Shown here in pieces: positions 8,275 through 16,725 of a stretch of 64,000 nucleotides of DNA. Source of the DNA: Nocardia sp. alder85J. Its GTDB lineage: Bacteria; Actinomycetota; Actinomycetes; Mycobacteriales; Mycobacteriaceae. Numbering within the stretch: the stretch's first letter is position 1; the number at the start of each line of letters is the position of its first letter. Below the pieces are notes generated by a model. It was not told where the DNA came from. It searched no databases and worked only from the letters and a program-made list of their open reading frames with translations. The position numbers and the translations under genes are program-made. The stretch lies in assembly GCF_020176955.2 (NCBI RefSeq), contig NZ_JAIUCZ020000017.1, positions 62,001 through 126,000 of the forward strand, read 5' to 3'.

Positions 8275-9516
8275 ATGACGGACCGGGAATTCGACCTCGT
8301 GCTGTTCGGCGCGACGGGATTCGTCGGCGCGCTGACCGCCGCCTATCTGGCCGGGGCAGCGCCGGCCGGGGCGCGCATCGCGCTGGCGGGCCGGTCGGTG
8401 GACAAGCTGACCCGGGTGCGCGCCGGCCTGGGCGCGGCCGCCGCGGATTGGCCGCTGATACAGGCGGATTCGACCGATCAGGACAGCCTGGACGCCCTCG
8501 CCGCCCGCACCCGGGTGGTGGTCAGCACGGTCGGGCCCTATCTGCGCTACGGACTGCCGCTGGTGCGGGCGTGCGCCCGCGCGGGCACCCACTACGCCGA
8601 CCTCACCGGCGAGCCGCTGTTCGTCCGCGACTGCATCGACCAGTGTCAGGAACAGGCCGTGACCACCGGCGCGCGGATCGTGAATTCCTGTGGCTACGAC
8701 TCGATTCCGTCGGATCTGAGCGTGTACCAGCTGTACCGGCGCACCGTCGCCGACAACACCGGCGAGCTCACCGACACCACCCTGGTGGCCAAGCTGAAGG
8801 GCGGAATGAGCGGCGGCACCATCGATTCCGCGCGCGCGATGATGGAGGCGGTGGCCGCCGACCCGAGCAAGGCCCGGGTGCTGTCACATCCGTACTCGCT
8901 GTCGCCGGATCCGGCGCTGGACCCGGATGTCGGCCGGCAGACCGATCAGGCGCTGCAACGGGCGTCCACCATCGACCCGAGTCTGGACGGCTGGGTGTCG
9001 ACCTTCGTGATGGCCGCGCACAACACCAAGATCGTGCGGCGCAGCAACGGCCTGCTGGGCTGGGTGTACGGCAAGAACTTCCGCTACCGCGAGGTGATGA
9101 GCGCCGGCCGCTCCCGCACCGCGCCGCTGGTGGCCGCGGGCATGGCGGGCGGCATCGTCGCCGCTACCGCCGCGGGCGCGGTGCTGTCCCGGGTGTCCGC
9201 CGGGCGCAAACTGCTGGATCGGGTGCTGCCCGCGCCGGGCACCGGCCCCGGCGAGAAGGCCCGGCGCACCGGCTGGTTCACCATGCAGACCTTCGCGCAC
9301 ACCACCTCCGGCGCCAAGTACGTGGCCACCTTCGCAGGCACCGGCGATCCGGGTTATCAGGCGACGTCGGTGCTGCTCGGCGAGGCCGGGCTGTGCCTGG
9401 CCTACGACGACCTGCCGCCGCAGACCGGCATCCTGACCCCGGCGGCGGCGATGGGCGACGCGCTCACCGAGCGGCTGCGCGCGGCCGGGATGACGATCGA
9501 GGTGGACCGGACCTGA
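8275..9516 (+). CDS. Saccharopine dehydrogenase-like / trans-acting enoyl reductase family oxidoreductase
   Basis: A 413-residue NAD(P)-dependent oxidoreductase of the saccharopine-dehydrogenase-like family; mycobacterial relatives (Rv2449c, and the trans-acting enoyl reductase Rv2953) act on lipids. The Rossmann motif VLFGATGFVGALTA is at about residues 9-22, with RSVDKLTRV after strand two. Further conserved pieces are STVGPYLRYGLPLV, the GTHYADLTGE motif and SCGYDSIPSDL. A hydrophobic segment at about 283-305 (AAGMAGGIVAATAAGAVL) suggests membrane or lipid contact. ATG 8275 follows GGATGGGAATTTC. Substrate unknown; true saccharopine metabolism is unlikely. Confidence 0.9.
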   Translation: MTDREFDLVLFGATGFVGALTAAYLAGAAPAGARIALAGRSVDKLTRVRAGLGAAAADWPLIQADSTDQDSLDALAARTRVVVSTVGPYLRYGLPLVRACARAGTHYADLTGEPLFVRDCIDQCQEQAVTTGARIVNSCGYDSIPSDLSVYQLYRRTVADNTGELTDTTLVAKLKGGMSGGTIDSARAMMEAVAADPSKARVLSHPYSLSPDPALDPDVGRQTDQALQRASTIDPSLDGWVSTFVMAAHNTKIVRRSNGLLGWVYGKNFRYREVMSAGRSRTAPLVAAGMAGGIVAATAAGAVLSRVSAGRKLLDRVLPAPGTGPGEKARRTGWFTMQTFAHTTSGAKYVATFAGTGDPGYQATSVLLGEAGLCLAYDDLPPQTGILTPAAAMGDALTERLRAAGMTIEVDRT

Positions 9517-9628
9517 ATCGGGCGGTCTCCCAGCGGTTTCGCGGCCGTCCGGGTACCACGGGGGTTCCCCGAACCGCCGGGCTGCGGTAGGGTGCCGGAC
9601 CATCGGCGGTCGGGAAGGGGACCACGCG

Positions 9629-10024
9629 GTGGCAATTCCGGAGATCGGCCAGCAAGCGGCGCGCGAACTGTATTCCGCGACACAGGAATCCAATGGCGAG
9701 GCGGTCCTCGAGATCGCCCCGGACGTGGCCCGGGACCTGGCCACGGCCTGCTCCCGCCTCGTCGACGAGCTGCGGGCGGCCCGCCTCGAAGGCCAGACCG
9801 ACACCTTCGGACCGGGTTTCGGCGCCCTGCCCTCGGGCCGGGCGCTGGCCCGCGGTTTCTCCGGCAAGGCAAGCGAATTCGCCGCCACCCTGACCGCCTT
9901 CCAGGAGGCCGCGCTGCTGCTGGAGGCCGCATTCCTGGCCGCGGGCAAGCAGTTCGCGGAAGCGGATGCCGCCAACCACGCCGCGCTGCGGCTGGTGGCC
10001 GGCGACGACGAATCGCGCCGCTGA
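9629..10024 (+). CDS. Small helical protein, possibly WXG100/ESX-related
   Basis: A 131-residue protein that is almost entirely alpha-helical by composition (two Ala/Leu/Glu-rich segments at about 1-55 and 75-120) joined by a Gly/Phe/Pro loop (TDTFGPGFGALPSG). It begins at GTG 9629. No WxG motif is visible in its centre, so the ESX assignment rests on size, two-helix pattern and its place upstream of a second helical protein and an EspG-type gene. A 60-base gap separates it from the next gene. I cannot assign a function beyond likely ESX substrate or partner. Confidence 0.65.
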   Translation: MAIPEIGQQAARELYSATQESNGEAVLEIAPDVARDLATACSRLVDELRAARLEGQTDTFGPGFGALPSGRALARGFSGKASEFAATLTAFQEAALLLEAAFLAAGKQFAEADAANHAALRLVAGDDESRR

Positions 10025-10084
10025 CCACCGCCGTCCGGCAGCGCGAAGCACACCGACATTCACCGGCAGACAAGGACATCGGCG

Positions 10085-10675
10085 ATGCGTCCGGACGGAC
10101 CAGCGGAGAACACGGACGCCCCGTACGTCCCCGACCGAGAGATATTCGGCGGCTACAGCCACCAGGAGATCTGGGATCTGGTGCACGAGCGGCTCGACCC
10201 CGGTGCGATCGGCCAGGTCGCCGAGGTGTGGCGGCGGCGCGGTGAACTGATCGACGAGGCGTTCCACACCTTCGCGGCCGCCACCGACGCCGGGCTGACC
10301 CGCTGGTCGGGCCGCACCCGCGCGGCCGCGCTGGAGGCCACCCGGCAGTTGCTGAGCCACGGCCTCGCCGCGGCCGACGCCTGCGCCGCGCTGCACCGCC
10401 TGCTCGCGGCGGATTCCGAATCGGCACAAACGATCCGGGACGCGATCGCCCCGCCGCCACCACCCTATCTGCCGCTGGACGATCCGGCCGCGGAGGCCGT
10501 GCACGGCGCCCGCCGCCGCGCCGAATACGACCTGCGCGCCGCGACGACGCTGGCCGACGTCCGCGACGTCATGACCTACCGCTACAACCCGACCCTGCCC
10601 GCCTCCGGCGACAGCGTGCCCCGCTTCGCCCCGCTGCCCCCCGATTCCGGTACCGGTGGAGGGCACGGCCGGTGA
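10085..10675 (+). CDS. WXG100/PPE-like N-terminal domain protein, likely ESX-associated
   Basis: A 196-residue protein. Its first 110 residues resemble the helical hairpin of WXG100/PPE-type ESX proteins: EIWDLVHERLDPGAI, then a helix through VAEVWRRRGELIDEAF, a central TRWSGRTRAAALEA turn (WSG in WxG position), then a second helix (ATRQLLSHGLAAADACAAL). A proline-rich piece (APPPPPYLPLD) follows, then a short tail. Its stop overlaps the GTG start of the EspG-type gene (GTGA at 10672-10675), so the two are translationally coupled. In mycobacteria EspG chaperones PE/PPE pairs, so this is the best candidate partner by inference. Confidence 0.75.
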   Translation: MRPDGPAENTDAPYVPDREIFGGYSHQEIWDLVHERLDPGAIGQVAEVWRRRGELIDEAFHTFAAATDAGLTRWSGRTRAAALEATRQLLSHGLAAADACAALHRLLAADSESAQTIRDAIAPPPPPYLPLDDPAAEAVHGARRRAEYDLRAATTLADVRDVMTYRYNPTLPASGDSVPRFAPLPPDSGTGGGHGR

Positions 10676-11397
10676 GATGGACGCTGACCCCGGACGAGTT
10701 CACCCACGTCTGGTCCTCCGAGACCGGCATGGATCGTCGCCCGTATCCCGTCAACGTGGTCCCCGCGGCCACCGTGCGCACCGAATCCGAGTATGCGGCA
10801 CTGGGTTTGCGCTCCCGCTATGCCCGCAACACCGATCCGGACCTGACCGCGGCGCTGATGCTGTGCGCGCGCGCCGACGCCACCACCATCACCGTCGCGG
10901 GGGAACGCTCCGGTGATCCGGAACGCATCCTGGCCTTCGCCGCGGTGGTGCACAATCACGCCGGCATCCTGGTGGCCGGCGACAACGCCGTCACGGTCTC
11001 GGTCTGCCACGCTCGCGCGGTGGGCGAGCGTCTGGTCGCGGTGATCGGGTCGGCGCCGGCCGGCCTGCACGGCCCCCTGCGCGAACCGCAGGAGGCGGTG
11101 CTCGGCGCCGACGGGGTCGCCCACGACGGCAGCCCCGACCAGCGCAATGCCGCCCGCTTCCGCCGTAAGCTGCGTTCCCCCGTCGACGCTCGCGGCTTCC
11201 TCACCGTCACCATCGCCCCCGACGATCCGATGTCACCGCCGACCCGGCACCGCACCTGGCTCGACTTCACCGACGACGGGCGGTATCTGCTCACCACCGC
11301 CGCGGATCTGACGCTGACCCCGGTCTCGGACAACGACTTCGCCGAACAGTTGCTGCGACTGGCCGGAATCGAGTCGCCGACCCAGCCCCACCCCTGA
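10672..11397 (+). CDS. espG: ESX secretion-associated protein EspG family
   Basis: A 241-residue protein of the EspG family, cytosolic chaperones that hold ESX substrates before type VII secretion. Recognisable features are the opening WTLTPDEFTHVWSSE, the following PYPVNVVP segment, and the central beta-sheet region with AALMLCARADATTITVAGE. GTG start at 10672 overlaps the preceding stop by four bases. No ESX core genes (EccB-E, MycP) are in the window, so this is a satellite EspG unit. Somewhat shorter than mycobacterial EspG (about 275-300). Confidence 0.85.
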   Translation: MRWTLTPDEFTHVWSSETGMDRRPYPVNVVPAATVRTESEYAALGLRSRYARNTDPDLTAALMLCARADATTITVAGERSGDPERILAFAAVVHNHAGILVAGDNAVTVSVCHARAVGERLVAVIGSAPAGLHGPLREPQEAVLGADGVAHDGSPDQRNAARFRRKLRSPVDARGFLTVTIAPDDPMSPPTRHRTWLDFTDDGRYLLTTAADLTLTPVSDNDFAEQLLRLAGIESPTQPHP

Positions 11398-11459
11398 ACC
11401 GCGCACGTCGAAACGCCGACACCGGTGTCGCCGGGCGGATATAGTCACAGTTGCTTCGC

Positions 11460-11520
11460 CTCCCAGCTCAGTGGGAGACTCGCCCCCGGCCTCGAATCCC
11501 CTTCGGGCCGGGGGCGGTTT
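11460..11520 (+). terminator. Tandem hairpins after espG, terminator-like
   Basis: Two stem-loops lie back to back. CTCCCA at 11460-11465 pairs with TGGGAG at 11472-11477 across a 6-base loop. CGCCCCCGGCC at 11481-11491 pairs perfectly with GGCCGGGGGCG at 11506-11516 and is followed by GTTT. Placed between the espG stop and the ppk2 start, they probably end the ESX-like transcript. The first hairpin contains AGCTCAGTGGGAGA and the second loop CTCGAATCC, both reminiscent of tRNA D-arm and T-arm sequence. Confidence 0.6.
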
Positions 11521-11552
11521 GCGTTCGGCCACCCGCCGTTCATACTGCCCCC

Positions 11553-12416
11553 ATGGCAAAAACCAATTGGTCCGTTCCGGTGACCGAGGCGCTGCGGGCC
11601 GAGGGCGTCCGGGTCGCCGAGTTCGACACCAGCGCCACGCCGGGTTTCCGCGCCGACAAGAAGCTGGGCGCGAAACAGACCGGGGAACTGCTGATCGAAC
11701 AGCGCCGCGCGGTGCTCGCCGATCTCCAGGAGAAGTTGTACGCCAACGGCCGCAGCGGCGATTCGCGCAGCGTGCTGCTGGTGTTGCAGGGGATGGACAC
11801 CTCCGGCAAGGGCGGCATCGTGCGGCACGTGATCGGTTCGGTGGACCCGCAGGGTGTCGACCATGCCGCCTTCGGCGTGCCCACCGCCGAGGAACGCCGC
11901 CACCACTACCTCTGGCGGGTCCGCCGGAAACTGCCGGCCGCCGGGCAACTCGGCGTGTTCGACCGCTCGCACTACGAGGACGTGCTGGTCGTCCGGGTGC
12001 GCGAGATGGTGCCGCCGGAGGTCTGGGGCAAGCGCTTCGCCGAGATCAACGCCTTCGAGCGCAAGGTCGCCGAGAGCGGCACCACCATTGTGAAGGTCGC
12101 GCTGCTGATCTCCCTCGAGGAGCAGCGCAAACGCCTGGCCCGGCGGCTGAGCCGCCCCGACAAGTACTGGAAGTTCAGCTCGAGCGATCTGGACGACCGC
12201 GCCCTGCTGCCTGCCTATCAGCAGGCCTACCAGGATATTTTCGATCTCACCCATACCGAGTACGCGCCCTGGTATGCGGTGCCCGCCGACAACAAGTGGT
12301 ATGCCCGCCTGGCGGTGACCGAACTGCTCGTCGACGCCCTTCGGTCGCTGGAACTGGACTGGCCTCCAGCCCACTTCGACGTCGCCGAGCAGCGCGCCCG
12401 GCTGCGAACCTGCTGA
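11553..12416 (+). CDS. ppk2: Polyphosphate kinase 2 family protein
   Basis: A 287-residue PPK2-type enzyme that transfers phosphate between polyphosphate and nucleotides. Walker A is LQGMDTSGKGGIVRH at about 79-92, Walker B is FDRSHYEDVL at about 136-145, and the lid is RLSRPDKYWKFS. Length fits single-domain PPK2. Start is ATG 11553 (MAKTNWSVP); the frame is open upstream through the hairpins but not convincingly coding. Nucleoside mono- versus diphosphate preference cannot be decided by eye. Confidence 0.93.
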   Translation: MAKTNWSVPVTEALRAEGVRVAEFDTSATPGFRADKKLGAKQTGELLIEQRRAVLADLQEKLYANGRSGDSRSVLLVLQGMDTSGKGGIVRHVIGSVDPQGVDHAAFGVPTAEERRHHYLWRVRRKLPAAGQLGVFDRSHYEDVLVVRVREMVPPEVWGKRFAEINAFERKVAESGTTIVKVALLISLEEQRKRLARRLSRPDKYWKFSSSDLDDRALLPAYQQAYQDIFDLTHTEYAPWYAVPADNKWYARLAVTELLVDALRSLELDWPPAHFDVAEQRARLRTC

Positions 12417-12609
12417 GTTCCGCCGCGGCCCGTTCCCGCCGATCCCGAGCCCGGCGCCACCACCGCGCATCCCCGCCGTCGTGTCTGTTCTGCGTGTTCT
12501 CTCAGGTTGAACCACCATGATGTGCCCCGGGCGCGTCCACGGCCAACCGATCCCGAGCCCGTAGGATCGGGCCGGGCGCTACCCAGTGGTCCGTTGAGCA
12601 CAGGAAGGC

Positions 12610-13395
12610 GTGGTGAACGCAACGGTGAGCAATAATCCGCGCGGGAAGAACTCGCTGGCGGCAGTGCGGGGTACCAACCGCTCGCGCACCATCGCCATCC
12701 AGGTGGCGGTCGCGGTCGTGCTGATCGCGCTCATCGCCGGCATCGGCATCAGCATCGCCATGCACAAGTCGAAGAGCAACGACGCCGGCCCGACTCCCGC
12801 GGTCACCGCCCCGCAATCCGCCGGCGGCCTCACCGGCTCGATCACCGACAACGGTTCCATCCACATCGGCAAACCGGGCGCCAAGGTCACCGTGCGCGTG
12901 GTCGCCGACCTCCAGTGCCCGGCCTGCAAGGCGTTCGAGGCGGCCAACGGCCAGGTGATCGAGGACGAGGTGAACAACGGCACCGCGGCGGTCGAGTACA
13001 ACATCATCGCTTTCCTGGACAAGATGTCCTCGGGCACCCGCTACTCGTCGCGGGCGGCGAGCACCGCCTACTGCGTGGCCGACGCCGACCCGGCCAAATT
13101 CCTGCCGTGGCTGATCACGATGTATCAGAAGCAGCCGCCGGAGAACGGCACCGGCCTCACCGACGACACCCTGGTCCAGATCGCGAAGGACGCGGGCTAC
13201 ACCGATCCGGCCACCGCGCAGTGCATCACCGACCACAAGTACGACAGCTACGTGCAGAAAATCACCAAGGACGTCCTGAACAGCGGCATCCAGGCCACGC
13301 CGACGGTCTTCGTCAACGACAAGCAGATCGGCACCTCGGCCGAACTGATGCAGACCGGTGGCCTGCGCGCCACCATCGAATCGGCGGCCCAGTAA
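12610..13395 (+). CDS. Membrane-anchored DsbA-family thiol oxidoreductase
   Basis: A 261-residue protein with a cytosolic N-terminus, one membrane anchor at about 28-51 (IAIQVAVAVVLIALIAGIGI), and an extracytoplasmic thioredoxin-fold domain of DsbA type. The active site is CPAC at about 103-106 (DLQCPACKAFE); the cis-proline loop is ATPTVFVND. It probably forms or shuffles disulfides in exported proteins. Three candidate GTG starts (12610, 12613, 12625) follow AGGAAGG at 12602-12608; spacing slightly favours 12613 or later, so the start is uncertain by a few codons. Three bases separate it from the VKOR gene, which likely reoxidises it. Confidence 0.9.
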   Translation: MVNATVSNNPRGKNSLAAVRGTNRSRTIAIQVAVAVVLIALIAGIGISIAMHKSKSNDAGPTPAVTAPQSAGGLTGSITDNGSIHIGKPGAKVTVRVVADLQCPACKAFEAANGQVIEDEVNNGTAAVEYNIIAFLDKMSSGTRYSSRAASTAYCVADADPAKFLPWLITMYQKQPPENGTGLTDDTLVQIAKDAGYTDPATAQCITDHKYDSYVQKITKDVLNSGIQATPTVFVNDKQIGTSAELMQTGGLRATIESAAQ

Positions 13396-13398
13396 CCG

Positions 13399-13974
13399 AT
13401 GGCAGGCACGATCGCCGCACCCACCCGGTCCGCCTGGATTCTGCTGATCGGTTCGCTGCTGGGCTGGATCGCGGCGGTCACGCTGACGATCGAGCGGTTC
13501 AAACTGTTCATGAACCCCGACTACAAGCCGTCGTGCAGCATCAATCCGATCCTGTCCTGCGGTTCGGTGATGGCCACCCACCAGGCCGCGGTGTTCGGCT
13601 TCCCGAACCCGTTGATCGGCGTGGTGGGCTTCTCGGTGGCGGTCACCCTGGCCGTGCTCGCGGTGTCCGGGATGGGCTTCCCGTCCTGGTTCTGGGGCGG
13701 CTTCTGGCTGGGCCTGGCGCTCGGCGTGGGGTTCATCTGCTGGCTGATCTTCCAGAGCCTCTACCGCATCGGCGCGTTGTGCCCGTACTGCATGGTGGTC
13801 TGGGTGGTGACCCCGGCGATGTTCGCGGTGGTCACCGATCAACTCTGGGGTGACGCGCGCGGGCCGCTGCGGATAATCGCCGAATGGCGGTGGACCGTGG
13901 TGGCCGTGTTCTACGCGGTGGTGCTGCTGCTGGTGTTCCTGCGCTTCCAGGACTACTGGACCTCGCTGTTCTGA
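13399..13974 (+). CDS. Vitamin K epoxide reductase (VKOR) family protein
   Basis: A 191-residue integral membrane protein with about five hydrophobic helices. VKOR homologues in actinobacteria reoxidise DsbA-like partners using menaquinone, replacing DsbB. The four key cysteines are visible: the loop pair C46 and C54 (SCSINPILSCGSV) and the quinone-side CPYC at 128-131. FPNPLIGVVGF is the usual motif after the loop pair. It follows the DsbA-like gene by three bases, so the pair forms one disulfide-forming unit. Confidence 0.93.
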   Translation: MAGTIAAPTRSAWILLIGSLLGWIAAVTLTIERFKLFMNPDYKPSCSINPILSCGSVMATHQAAVFGFPNPLIGVVGFSVAVTLAVLAVSGMGFPSWFWGGFWLGLALGVGFICWLIFQSLYRIGALCPYCMVVWVVTPAMFAVVTDQLWGDARGPLRIIAEWRWTVVAVFYAVVLLLVFLRFQDYWTSLF

Positions 13975-13981
13975 GCCGTGC

Positions 13982-15115
13982 TCAGTTCGGTGGTCCCGAG
14001 GCCAGCACGACGACGACCGTACGCCGCGAGCCGTCCGGTTCGGTGAGGTCCACGTGCACGGCGTCGGCCGGGCGGTGGGTGTTCAACGCGGCCCGCAGCG
14101 ACTGCGCCGAACCCACCGCGCGGCCGTCGATGCCCGTGATCACCTCGCCCTCGGCCACCCCGGCCGCGAACGCGGGCTGCCCGTACAGGCTGACGTCGAC
14201 GCGGGCGCCGGACGGCCCGTCCGAGGTCACCACGCCCAGTGTCGCGGTGGGGCCGACATGGATCGCGTCGGTGGGGACGCCCGTGCGGATCTGCCGGATC
14301 ACCCCCATCGCCGTATCGATCGGCACCGCGTACCCGCTGGCCTGCCCGGACGCGCGGGACAGCTCGCCGGACGCCGCGGTCACCACGCCGACGACGGCGC
14401 CGTAGCGGTCGACCAGCGCGCCGCCGGACTGCCCGGCCATCACCGGCGCCGACACCTCGATCAGCCCGGTCAGCGCTTTGCGGGACATGTCGGCGGCATT
14501 GCGGGCCACGATCGCGGCATCCAGTGCGGTGACCGGGCCGAAGAATGCGGTCGGGGTCCCGGTGCCGCCGGCATTGCCGATCGCGACCAGGTCGTCACCC
14601 AGGCGCAGCACCCCCGAACTGCCGATCCGGGCCACCGGCAGCCCGTGCGCGCCGGTCAGCGACAGCAGCGCGATATCGGCGTCGGAGTCGTAGCCGACCA
14701 CGGTCGCCGGGAAGGCGGCGCCGGTACCGAGATCGCCGACGGTGATGGTGTCGGCGCCCTTGACCACATGATGGCTGGTCAGCACCTGTCCGTCGGCGGT
14801 CAGCACGATGCCGGTACCGGCCGCGGCGACCCCGCTGGGCCGCAGCAGCACATCGATGTTCACCAGCTCCGGCTCGACGGAGTGGGCGACGGCATCGGCG
14901 TCCATCGGCGGCATCGGCGGCCCGTACAGCGCCGCGGACGCGCCGCGGGACTGTCCCACCCAGCTCGGCAGCTCGTCGCGATAGCCGAGGAAGGCCGCCA
15001 GCGCCAGGACCACGACCAGCAGCACGACGGAGGTACGAGCGAACCTGCTCCTGCCCACTCGAGCCGACTCACCGGTGAACCGTCGCTCGTCGTACCGTGG
15101 CTGGTACATGGCCAC
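13982..15115 (-). CDS. S1C family trypsin-like serine protease with PDZ-type domain
   Basis: A 377-residue HtrA/DegP-like protease. After a short cytosolic start there is one membrane helix at about 29-44 (SVVLLVVVLALAAFLGY), so the catalytic domain is outside the membrane. The triad is H115 or H116 in LTSHHVVKG, D147 in DSDADIALL and S230 in MAGQSGGALVD. A PDZ-like domain follows at about 295-365 (EGEVITGIDGRAVGSAQSL). Start ATG 15115 (MAMYQ) or 15109. It converges on the VKOR gene with eight bases between them; the neighbourhood suggests work on exported protein quality. Confidence 0.9.
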   Translation of the reverse strand: MAMYQPRYDERRFTGESARVGRSRFARTSVVLLVVVLALAAFLGYRDELPSWVGQSRGASAALYGPPMPPMDADAVAHSVEPELVNIDVLLRPSGVAAAGTGIVLTADGQVLTSHHVVKGADTITVGDLGTGAAFPATVVGYDSDADIALLSLTGAHGLPVARIGSSGVLRLGDDLVAIGNAGGTGTPTAFFGPVTALDAAIVARNAADMSRKALTGLIEVSAPVMAGQSGGALVDRYGAVVGVVTAASGELSRASGQASGYAVPIDTAMGVIRQIRTGVPTDAIHVGPTATLGVVTSDGPSGARVDVSLYGQPAFAAGVAEGEVITGIDGRAVGSAQSLRAALNTHRPADAVHVDLTEPDGSRRTVVVVLASGPPN

Positions 15116-15242
15116 TCCCGCGGGTCTGCGCCGGTCGGGCTCGGCGAATGGATGTACCTTCCAACGTGCCCCGAGTCCGGCCGTTCGCGCAATACCTGTT
15201 TACTGCTGTGTTACACCGTGTCTGCGGTGTTACCGACGGCGG

Positions 15243-16649
15243 TCAGTTCACCGGCGTCAGCGCGGGCGGTTGCCAGGTCCCGTCCAGCGCTGTGGATTTC
15301 GGCGCGTACAGCCGCATGCTCAGCGAGAAGGCGCCCGTCGCCGGGATCGGCAGCCAGTGCCCGGACGGCACGCCGGGGCCCGGATCCTCGTGCTGGACCG
15401 AGACCGTCACCCGGCCGTCCGAACCGGGCACGACCGGGATCAGATGACCGATCGAGTAGATCCCGGCCGGGTTGTCCACCAGATAGCTGTCGGACCCGTA
15501 CGCGGTGATCGACCAGAACGCGTCGACCGGCGGCAGTTGACCGGCGTCGAAGCGGATGCGGTAGCGGCGGGGCGCGCCGTTGGCGTCGGCGACACCGAAT
15601 GTGCTGGGGTAGATGGCATCCTCGGCCAGATTCGCGCCGAGCGCGACCTTGGCCGTGGCGGCCCGCAGAGCGTAGTCGGTGCCGTAGCTGCCGATGTTGG
15701 TGGTGAAGTTCCAGCCGTTCTCGTTCCGCGCGGCGGGATCGTGGTACTCCTGCAACCGTTTCTGCGCCGCGGCGACGCCCTGGTTCAGCGCGTCGACCGG
15801 CTGCCCCGCCACGCTGCCGCCCGGCCGGACGCCGATGGCGGCGAACCGCTTCATCTCCGTATCATCCGCTGTCGCAGTAGGATTCGCGGCGAGTACGGCG
15901 CACATCCGAGTGAAGAAGGCGGGACCGTCCAACTCCGCCACCAGTTTCGGCGGCGGCGTGCCGGTCGCCATGGTGGCGCCGGTGACCGCGACCGCCCGGC
16001 CGGCGGTCCAGGCGCTCAACGGCGCCAGCGTGATCCGGTCCTGGAGGACGTGCACGGCGTCGAGATCGTCCGGGCCGTTCACCTGGGTGCGGCCGATCAG
16101 CCACGCCGTCGCGGTCGGCATGTCCAGGCGGGTCACGGTGTCCGGCAGCGCACCCGACCAGCCCGGTCCGATGATCGCATAGGCGAACGACGATTGTCCT
16201 TGCCGCAGTTGCGGTTTCAGGCTACTCGGATGATGCGCGGTATTGGTCCAGGCGTCCAGCAGTTGCATCAGCCAGTACCGGTCCGGGCCCATGTCGGGCA
16301 CCTCCAGCACCATCGGCTCCGCGCGCAGATCCAGCCACGCGCTGGTGTACAACGTGTCCAGATTCATCCGCACCACCGCGTGATCGGCGGCCGTCGGCAG
16401 GGCGCGGGCGTGGTACAAGGCGTTCGCGGTGCCGCTGTGCTCACGCGTGACATCCATCAGCACCAGCGGATAACCGAAGATGTAGGCGTCGGTGGCGACC
16501 GCGACCGGGTCACCGGCGGCGCCGGTCACGCTGTTGCCGGTCATGGTCGGCGCGGCCTTCCGATCACCGGTGCCACAGCCCGCGAGTCCCGCGCTCGCCG
16601 CCAGCGCCGCGCCGAACAACGAGCGCCGCGACAACCCACCGTGCTGCAT
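15243..16649 (-). CDS. DUF1254 domain lipoprotein (Tat-type signal)
   Basis: A 468-residue exported protein with N-terminal DUF1254 and C-terminal DUF1214 domains, a family of unknown biochemical role. The N-terminus has a twin-arginine motif (SRRSLFG) and a lipobox LAGC with the cysteine at about residue 25, so it is likely a folded-exported lipoprotein. Conserved stretches include IFGYPLVLMDVTRE, MNLDTLYTSAWLDL and the C-terminal FWSITAYGSDSYLVDNP. Start set at ATG 16649, preceded by AGGGAGCAGGC; an upstream in-frame ATG at 16691 would put 14 odd residues before the signal. Confidence 0.88.
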   Translation of the reverse strand: MQHGGLSRRSLFGAALAASAGLAGCGTGDRKAAPTMTGNSVTGAAGDPVAVATDAYIFGYPLVLMDVTREHSGTANALYHARALPTAADHAVVRMNLDTLYTSAWLDLRAEPMVLEVPDMGPDRYWLMQLLDAWTNTAHHPSSLKPQLRQGQSSFAYAIIGPGWSGALPDTVTRLDMPTATAWLIGRTQVNGPDDLDAVHVLQDRITLAPLSAWTAGRAVAVTGATMATGTPPPKLVAELDGPAFFTRMCAVLAANPTATADDTEMKRFAAIGVRPGGSVAGQPVDALNQGVAAAQKRLQEYHDPAARNENGWNFTTNIGSYGTDYALRAATAKVALGANLAEDAIYPSTFGVADANGAPRRYRIRFDAGQLPPVDAFWSITAYGSDSYLVDNPAGIYSIGHLIPVVPGSDGRVTVSVQHEDPGPGVPSGHWLPIPATGAFSLSMRLYAPKSTALDGTWQPPALTPVN

Positions 16650-16725
16650 GCCTGCTCCCTTCCGGATTCCGCCCCACCCCGGGGCCGCCACCGTACAGCT
16701 AACCGGACGGCGGCGGCACCGACCG

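Noticed and set aside
11450..11520. tRNA gene
   Set aside because: D-arm and T-arm-like boxes occur but no anticodon arm or acceptor stem can be folded.
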